DNA of 9,160 bases, from NCBI GenBank assembly GCA_023487095.1, contig JAMDEL010000030.1:1-9160 (forward strand). Direction: 5' to 3'. Made by a program: the position numbers and the translations under genes. The stretch comes from Patescibacteria group bacterium. Its GTDB lineage: Bacteria > Patescibacteriota > Doudnabacteria > UBA920. How positions within the stretch are numbered: position 1 is the first letter of the stretch; each line of letters begins with the position of its first letter. Below, piece after piece: positions 5,075-9,160 of this stretch. A model generated the notes under the pieces. The model was not told the origin of the DNA, searched no databases, and worked only from the letters and a program-made list of their open reading frames with translations.

Positions 5075-6883
5075 ATGAAAAAAATTCTAATCTACCTTTT
5101 ACTCCTGTCTCCGCTGGCCGGAGCAATCGTGCCCCTGCCTTCTGAGGCGGCCTTTAACCCAGCCTCAGCTAAAAGCTATTTGGCGGACAAGACTCAAAAC
5201 CCCTGGACAACCATGGCTCTCCTGGCTGCCGGGGAAAATTCCCCGGCTTTAGACCATTTGGCAACCGTTTCGGGCGGCCAGGCCATTTCTTACGCCGCGC
5301 CCATCCTGGCCCTGACCGCTGCGGGCAAAGACCCGAAAACTTTTGGCAGCGAAGACTACGTGGCCAAGCTTAAGAGTTTCTACAGTGACAACCAGTTAGG
5401 CGACTCCGCTGCCATAAATGACGATATTTTCGGGCTTTTGGCCTTAATCAGCGCTGGCGAGCCGAAAACTGGACAAATAGAAGGTGACGTAAAAAATTTC
5501 ATTCTGACCCATCAGGCCGCAAATGGCGGCTGGGGTTATGCGGTTAGCGCCCCCGGTGACAGCGACATGACAGCCGCGGCTATTGTTTCCCTCCTGGCAG
5601 CTGGCACAGACAAGAACGACCCGAAAATCCAAGCCGCGCTGCAATTCCTAAAAGGCAACCAAAAAGACTCGGGCGGCTTCCTTTCCAGTCCGGCCTTTGA
5701 CACTGAAGCCAACACGGCCTCAACGGCCTGGGTGGTTTGGGCGCTTACAGCGGCGGGCATTGGACCGGAAACCTGGAGTGTGGGCTCAAACAACCCCATC
5801 ACCTACCTGGAAAGCACGCAAAACCAGGCCGGATGGTTTGCCGGCTCACCCGGCGGTTCCGAGGACGGCTTTACTCCGGTAACCACAGCATATGCTTTAA
5901 TTGCGCTTTCAGGAAAAACTTTGCCCCTAAAAATTATGGCTGCACAGGTTTCGCCAACAGTCACCTTCAGGATTGAAGGCAAAGATGAAACTGTCTGTGA
6001 AGGCAGCATAACCGCGATTACGGCCCTGGACGTTGTGAGAAACGCATCCAGCCAGTGCGGCTACACATACAACATTCAGACCACACAATACGGTCCCTAT
6101 CTTAACCAGATTGGCACAGATACTGCCGCGGGCTTAGTAGGCTGGCAATATGCTGTAAACCTGGCGGCTCCGGATGTAGGCGCCTCAGATTACCAACTTA
6201 AGGCCAACGACAAAGTCCTGTGGTATTTCGGCAATTGGGATGATAAAATAACCCGATTAACCCTGGACAACACTAGTGTTGCCTCAGGACAAAGCGCCAC
6301 TGCAAAAATAGAATTTATGGACACCACTGGCTGGCAACCGCTGCCTGAAGCGACTGTATATTTTGGAGCAACCACTGCCAATACGACGAACCAAGGCCAG
6401 GCTAGCGTGAGCGGCGCAGACGGCTACTACCGGATCTTTGCCCAAAAGGCGGGGTATGTCCGCACCAATTCCGCATTGCTTAAAATAGGCAGCCCGACAA
6501 ATTCCAACGTAACTTTAAATGTTAATGTCACGGGAATACTTGGAAGTAACAATAACCCCCCGCCACCCCAGCCGGATATTTCTTTCAGCGTAGACCCGGG
6601 TAGCCTGGATTTTGGGGATTTGTCAGCCGGCATGCAATCCAATAAAAACCTTATGTTAAAGAATAGCGGCAGCAAAGCGCTCAATGTGCAGGCTGTGGTA
6701 GACGGCGATAGTGTGTTTAAAGACAACCTGAGGCTAGGAACCCTGCCCTGGAACAAATACCAGACACAACTCAACGCAGGAGCCCAAAATGGCGTTGCCG
6801 CACAATTATCAATCCCAGACAACTACCCGGATTCCGGAAAAAAACAGGGTCAGATTATTTTCTGGGCTCAAGCAGCCCAATAG
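5075..6883 (+). CDS. Secreted transcobalamin/intrinsic factor-like cobalamin-binding protein with Ig-like domains
   Basis: A 602-residue exported protein. Signal peptide at 1-25 (MKKILIYLLLLSPLAG..., cleavage near SEA-AF). Residues 30-285 hold repeated helical hairpins of the prenyltransferase/squalene-cyclase alpha-alpha barrel type, with NPWTTMALLAAG, DDIFGLLALISAG, NGGWGYAV, STAWVVWALTAAGIG and TPVTTAYALIAL. Residues 296-388 match DUF4430, the transcobalamin C-terminal-like domain: TFRIEGKDETVCEG, TALDVV, YGPYLNQIG, GWQYAVN, DVGASDYQLKANDKVLWYFG. Barrel plus DUF4430 is the fold of intrinsic factor and transcobalamin, which clamp cobalamin between the two. Two beta-sandwich regions follow (about 394-472 and 500-600), separated by a PPPPQP linker; the last resembles ASH/HYDIN-type Ig domains. 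The only two cysteines, C308 and C328, lie in DUF4430 and may form a disulfide. No membrane anchor is seen. Control by a cobalamin riboswitch independently supports B12 binding. Direct cobalamin contacts cannot be assigned from sequence alone. Confidence 0.87.
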   Translation: MKKILIYLLLLSPLAGAIVPLPSEAAFNPASAKSYLADKTQNPWTTMALLAAGENSPALDHLATVSGGQAISYAAPILALTAAGKDPKTFGSEDYVAKLKSFYSDNQLGDSAAINDDIFGLLALISAGEPKTGQIEGDVKNFILTHQAANGGWGYAVSAPGDSDMTAAAIVSLLAAGTDKNDPKIQAALQFLKGNQKDSGGFLSSPAFDTEANTASTAWVVWALTAAGIGPETWSVGSNNPITYLESTQNQAGWFAGSPGGSEDGFTPVTTAYALIALSGKTLPLKIMAAQVSPTVTFRIEGKDETVCEGSITAITALDVVRNASSQCGYTYNIQTTQYGPYLNQIGTDTAAGLVGWQYAVNLAAPDVGASDYQLKANDKVLWYFGNWDDKITRLTLDNTSVASGQSATAKIEFMDTTGWQPLPEATVYFGATTANTTNQGQASVSGADGYYRIFAQKAGYVRTNSALLKIGSPTNSNVTLNVNVTGILGSNNNPPPPQPDISFSVDPGSLDFGDLSAGMQSNKNLMLKNSGSKALNVQAVVDGDSVFKDNLRLGTLPWNKYQTQLNAGAQNGVAAQLSIPDNYPDSGKKQGQIIFWAQAAQ

Positions 6884-6889
6884 CCCAAA

Positions 6890-7390
6890 ATGTCTTTTAT
6901 GCGCCTATTATGGGTTTCAGTGTGCCTTATCTTTTCCCTGCCAAGCCTTGCCAGTGCCACTGGACTTGCGGTTTCGCCGTCCAGCCTGTACATTAAAACC
7001 GGTTCGGGAGAAGCCAGGGCCGCATATTTTACGGTCAGCAACCCGGACAACCAGGTTCAGGCTTTTGAAATCTTTGCTGACGATTTCCAAAACCTTATCC
7101 GAATAAGCGCGCCGGTTTTTACCCTCAGTCCGGGCGGAGCTAAAAAAGTTTCAGTGGAAATGACCGCACAAAACCAACGCCAAACAGGCAACCAAAGGAT
7201 CACCATCTCGGTTGTTAGCCACCCACTAACGGAAAAAGGTACTCAAATTGCAGCGGGCGCCAAAATTTCCTTAAATATAATGGATACGGATGCGAAAACG
7301 AAGATTCCGACCGAAAACCTAGCAATCGGGCTGGTCGCTTTAGGCTCTCTCATAGCCGCTGCTGCCTGGCAGAAACTCCGAAAAAATTAA
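6890..7390 (+). CDS. Membrane-anchored Ig-like surface protein, partner of the B12-binding candidate
   Basis: A 166-residue protein, 6 bases after the stop of the transcobalamin-like gene and so in the same riboswitch-controlled transcript. Signal peptide at 1-23 (MRLLWVSVCLIF core, cleavage near ASA-TG). Residues 25-132 form one beta-sandwich of Ig-like, chaperone N-domain or DUF916-like type: GLAVSPSSLYIKTGSGEARA, AAYFTVSNPD, a FTLSPGGAKKVSVEM strand and QRITISVVS. A transmembrane helix at 143-159 (ENLAIGLVALGSLIAAAAW) and a basic tail (KLRKN) anchor it with the domain outside. The preceding protein lacks an anchor and ends in a similar Ig-like domain, so this one may hold it at the cell surface; that is inference. 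No recognised family name. ATG 6890 is used; ATG 6899 is an equally good start three residues on, and neither has a Shine-Dalgarno. Confidence 0.8.
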   Translation: MSFMRLLWVSVCLIFSLPSLASATGLAVSPSSLYIKTGSGEARAAYFTVSNPDNQVQAFEIFADDFQNLIRISAPVFTLSPGGAKKVSVEMTAQNQRQTGNQRITISVVSHPLTEKGTQIAAGAKISLNIMDTDAKTKIPTENLAIGLVALGSLIAAAAWQKLRKN

Positions 7391-7397
7391 GCTTTAA

Positions 7398-7433
7398 AAA
7401 ACCCCGTTGCCTGTAAAAAGGCAACGGGGTTTT
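7398..7433. terminator. Bidirectional intrinsic terminator
   Basis: AAAACCCCGTTGCC (7398-7411) and GGCAACGGGGTTTT (7420-7433) form a perfect 14-bp stem with loop TGTAAAAA. A short T-run closes it on the plus strand, and the A-run from 7396 supplies U residues on the minus strand. It ends both the riboswitch operon and the convergent dsbA-like gene, whose stop is at 7444. Confidence 0.92.
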
Positions 7434-7443
7434 AAAATCAAGC

Positions 7444-8292
7444 CTATTTTAAAGCCGCTTCTATGGCAGTCTCAAACACGCTGTATGGCTGGGCACCCAC
7501 AACCTTTTTGCCGTTTATGAAGAAAGACGGGGTTCCAGTTACTCCGGAGGCAGTACCCTCGGCAATGTCCTTGTTGACCACGTCCGCTGCTTCTCCCTTG
7601 TCCAAACAGTCGTTAAACCTATTTTTGCCAAAACCCAAAGTACCTTTATTCAAACCCAACTGGTCGGCATATTTTTTTAGGTCAGGTAGGTTCAGGCCGG
7701 TACCGTCGGACTGGCTGTTGTTGAAAAGCAGGTCATGGTATTCCGAAAACTTGCCCTGGCGGTTGGCGCACTCTGCTGCTTCAGCGGATTTTTGCGCGTT
7801 CTGGTGGAAGCTCAAAGGGAAATGCCTAAAAATAATTTTGGCCTTGCCGGTATCTACGTATTTGGATTTAATTTGGCCATATGACTCTTTATAAAACCGT
7901 TCACAGAACGGGCACTGGAAATCGGAAAATTCCACGATTGTCACTTTGGCGTCCTTTTTGCCGATTACTGGCTGGTCAGCGCGGTCTGGAACCTGAACGG
8001 GCTTAGAATCATCTGGAACCACCGTCGGTGCAGTCGGCGCCGTACCCTGAGTGCCGGCTGAAGGCGCCAACTGCTGGGCAGTCTGGCTGCTGCCTTTAGT
8101 GGCACCCGTGTCCCAATTCTGAAGCATCACCTTGGTGTTATACAAAGAAGCGCCTGCAACCAGCACACCGGCAACCAGAATGGAAACCGGCAAAAGATAC
8201 TTATCCATAAAAGCCGGGGCACTCTTTGGTCCTAGGCCGGCCGGCTGTTCCGAGGATACGGCTGGATTTTTAAATTCATTTTGTTCACTCAT
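7444..8292 (-). CDS. Membrane-anchored DsbA-family thiol:disulfide oxidoreductase
   Basis: A 282-residue protein with a short cytoplasmic N-terminus, a transmembrane helix at about 33-51 (LLPVSILVAGVLVAGASLY) and an Ala/Thr/Pro-rich linker (65-105), then a DsbA/BdbD-type thioredoxin-fold domain (108-282). The active site is CPFC (127-130) in VEFSDFQCPFCERF, and the cis-proline loop is TGTPSFFING (from about 253). The family oxidises, or in some branches isomerises, cysteines of exported proteins outside the membrane. Two further cysteines (about 175 and 229) could form a structural disulfide. ATG 8292 is preferred; a TTG at 8304 would add four residues (MKKN) but has no support. It is the second gene after the LysM gene, 44 bases downstream of its stop, and ends at the shared terminator. 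The redox partner (VKOR or DsbB) is not in the window. Confidence 0.93.
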   Translation of the reverse strand: MSEQNEFKNPAVSSEQPAGLGPKSAPAFMDKYLLPVSILVAGVLVAGASLYNTKVMLQNWDTGATKGSSQTAQQLAPSAGTQGTAPTAPTVVPDDSKPVQVPDRADQPVIGKKDAKVTIVEFSDFQCPFCERFYKESYGQIKSKYVDTGKAKIIFRHFPLSFHQNAQKSAEAAECANRQGKFSEYHDLLFNNSQSDGTGLNLPDLKKYADQLGLNKGTLGFGKNRFNDCLDKGEAADVVNKDIAEGTASGVTGTPSFFINGKKVVGAQPYSVFETAIEAALK

Positions 8293-8336
8293 GTTTTTTT
8301 TCAATTAATTCTTGCTATGGTCATCTAATAATAACA

Positions 8337-9160
8337 TCAGATTTTGGGGATGACAAGTTCAGTGCCAATTTTTAGTTTTTTTGGGTCCCTGACCTTGTCT
8401 AAGTTGGCTTCTAAAATTTTGCGCCACTTCTTACCGTCACCGTAGTGTTTCTTTGCAATCGACCAAAGCGTGTCGCCTTTCTTAACTTTGTAGGCAACTG
8501 CTCCAGCCTGGGTAGCCGCCTGGTCTTCGCTTGCGGCAGTATCGGGCATCTGCAGGCCGCCCGAAGCTGGATAGCCAGCAGGCATCTGTAAACCACCTGT
8601 CCACCCCTGATCAGCCGTACCCAAAGCACTGACCGTACCCCTTATTCCATTGGCCCCGCCCCTAACTTGGACACTCCCGCCAGAAGAACCAGAACCGGCC
8701 CCGCCAGCCGCTCCGTTTCCGCCGGAAGCATTGAGGCCATTCCCAAACGAAGCGCCGCCCGAACCTGTGGCAGCAACGCCGGACCCTTCCCCGGTTTCAA
8801 CCTCAGTTTCAGCGTCAGACAGGTTTTCTTGTTCGCCGCTGTCACCCAACGTGCTAACTTTAAGCAGTTCGGCTGCTGCTGCCCCGTTACCGGAAGCTGC
8901 GCCGGCCTGCACCCCAGCCGCTTGGCTTGCTGAGTCTGTCGCAACAGTGTCTTCGGCAGCCTCAACTTCTTCACCGTCAGCAGGTTCAGTTGACGTGTCC
9001 GTTTCGGTGTCAGTCGTAGCTTCAACCTCAGGCTCAAGATCCTGGCTTGACGCATCCTCGTTGCCAGTGTCGGTCAGCCCCTGATTGGATGAATGTGCAT
9101 CAACTGAGGAGTTGTCGTACTCAATAACCTGGTTTTCTGTGTCTTGATCTTGGTTTTGGG
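8337..9160 (-). CDS. LysM-domain protein with long acidic and Gly/Ala-rich linker, N-terminus outside window
   Basis: The frame is open from TGA 8337-8339 to the right edge without a stop, about 273 codons, so the true start is beyond 9160; internal candidates such as 8912 are probably not real starts. The visible N-terminal part is acidic and rich in Asp, Glu, Thr, Gln and Ser (EVEATTDTETDT and similar). It changes into a Gly/Ala/Ser-rich, low-complexity region around 8620-8780. The last 50 residues are a LysM domain: YKVKKGDTLWSIAKKHYGDG, then KWRKILEANLDKV and the closing LKIGTELVIPKI. LysM binds N-acetylglucosamine-containing glycans such as peptidoglycan, so this is probably a wall-bound surface protein whose N-terminus (an anchor or another domain) is unseen. 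Likely first in an operon with the dsbA-like gene. High-GC, repeat-poor linkers like this produce long spurious frames on the other strand. Confidence 0.85.
   Translation of the reverse strand, partial: QNQDQDTENQVIEYDNSSVDAHSSNQGLTDTGNEDASSQDLEPEVEATTDTETDTSTEPADGEEVEAAEDTVATDSASQAAGVQAGAASGNGAAAAELLKVSTLGDSGEQENLSDAETEVETGEGSGVAATGSGGASFGNGLNASGGNGAAGGAGSGSSGGSVQVRGGANGIRGTVSALGTADQGWTGGLQMPAGYPASGGLQMPDTAASEDQAATQAGAVAYKVKKGDTLWSIAKKHYGDGKKWRKILEANLDKVRDPKKLKIGTELVIPKI

Noticed and set aside
5272..5284. 13-base match to a segment near 1171 (GGGCGGCCAGGCC) as a dispersed repeat
   Set aside because: Both copies encode Gly-Gly-Gln-Ala in frame in unrelated genes; short GC-rich coding coincidence.
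5075..6883. True squalene-hopene cyclase or terpene cyclase
   Set aside because: The barrel repeats lack a DxDD catalytic motif, the protein is exported, and the barrel is followed by DUF4430, which points to ligand binding, not cyclisation.
8293..8304. TTG start at 8304 for the DsbA-type protein
   Set aside because: It only adds MKKN before an ATG at 8292, has no ribosome site, and the A-run is a poor initiation context.
8650..9084. Plus-strand open frame of about 144 codons opposite the LysM gene
   Set aside because: Pro/Ser/Ala-rich low-complexity translation with no domain; it arises from the high-GC repetitive linker of the real gene on the other strand.

Overview
This looks like a stretch of chromosome from a small-genome bacterium, most likely of the Candidate Phyla Radiation (Patescibacteria). 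The pointers are: few genes have a Shine-Dalgarno site; several promoters sit only about 20 bases from the start codon; there is a PaaX/Cas2-like small regulator; and the single-pass Ala/Pro/Gln-rich membrane protein at 2852-3430 and the tail-anchored DsbA-type protein both resemble proteins common in that group. TGA is used as an ordinary stop (for example at 4745-4747), so the UGA-to-Gly recoding of some lineages is absent. The lineage is inferred from gene content, not proven.

Layout, left to right. The C-terminus of a probable 6-phosphogluconolactonase enters from the left edge (3-173). An Nramp-superfamily metal transporter with a non-canonical metal site follows on its own extended -10 promoter (213-1583). 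A consensus promoter at 1591-1619 then drives the translation operon infC-rpmI-rplT (1687-2799), which ends at a symmetric terminator. Two minus-strand envelope proteins of unknown function follow (2852-3430 and 3526-4113). A divergent intergenic region with promoters on both strands separates them from a PaaX-like winged-helix regulator (4259-4747).

The most interesting unit is 4766-7433. A cobalamin riboswitch with a transcription-terminator expression platform precedes a secreted 602-residue protein. That protein has the architecture of animal intrinsic factor and transcobalamin: an alpha/alpha-barrel repeat domain followed by a DUF4430 (transcobalamin C-terminal-like) domain. Two Ig-like domains are added at its C-terminus. 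Six bases downstream is a second secreted protein with one Ig-like domain and a C-terminal membrane anchor. Riboswitch and protein fold point independently to vitamin B12. The natural reading is a B12-repressed surface module for capturing cobalamin, in an organism group that generally cannot make it.

After a second symmetric terminator come two minus-strand envelope genes, probably co-transcribed: a LysM protein with a long acidic and then glycine-rich linker, whose start lies beyond the right edge, and a membrane-anchored DsbA-family thiol oxidoreductase. The DsbA could oxidise the only two cysteines of the B12-binding candidate. No tRNA, rRNA, CRISPR array or mobile element was seen.
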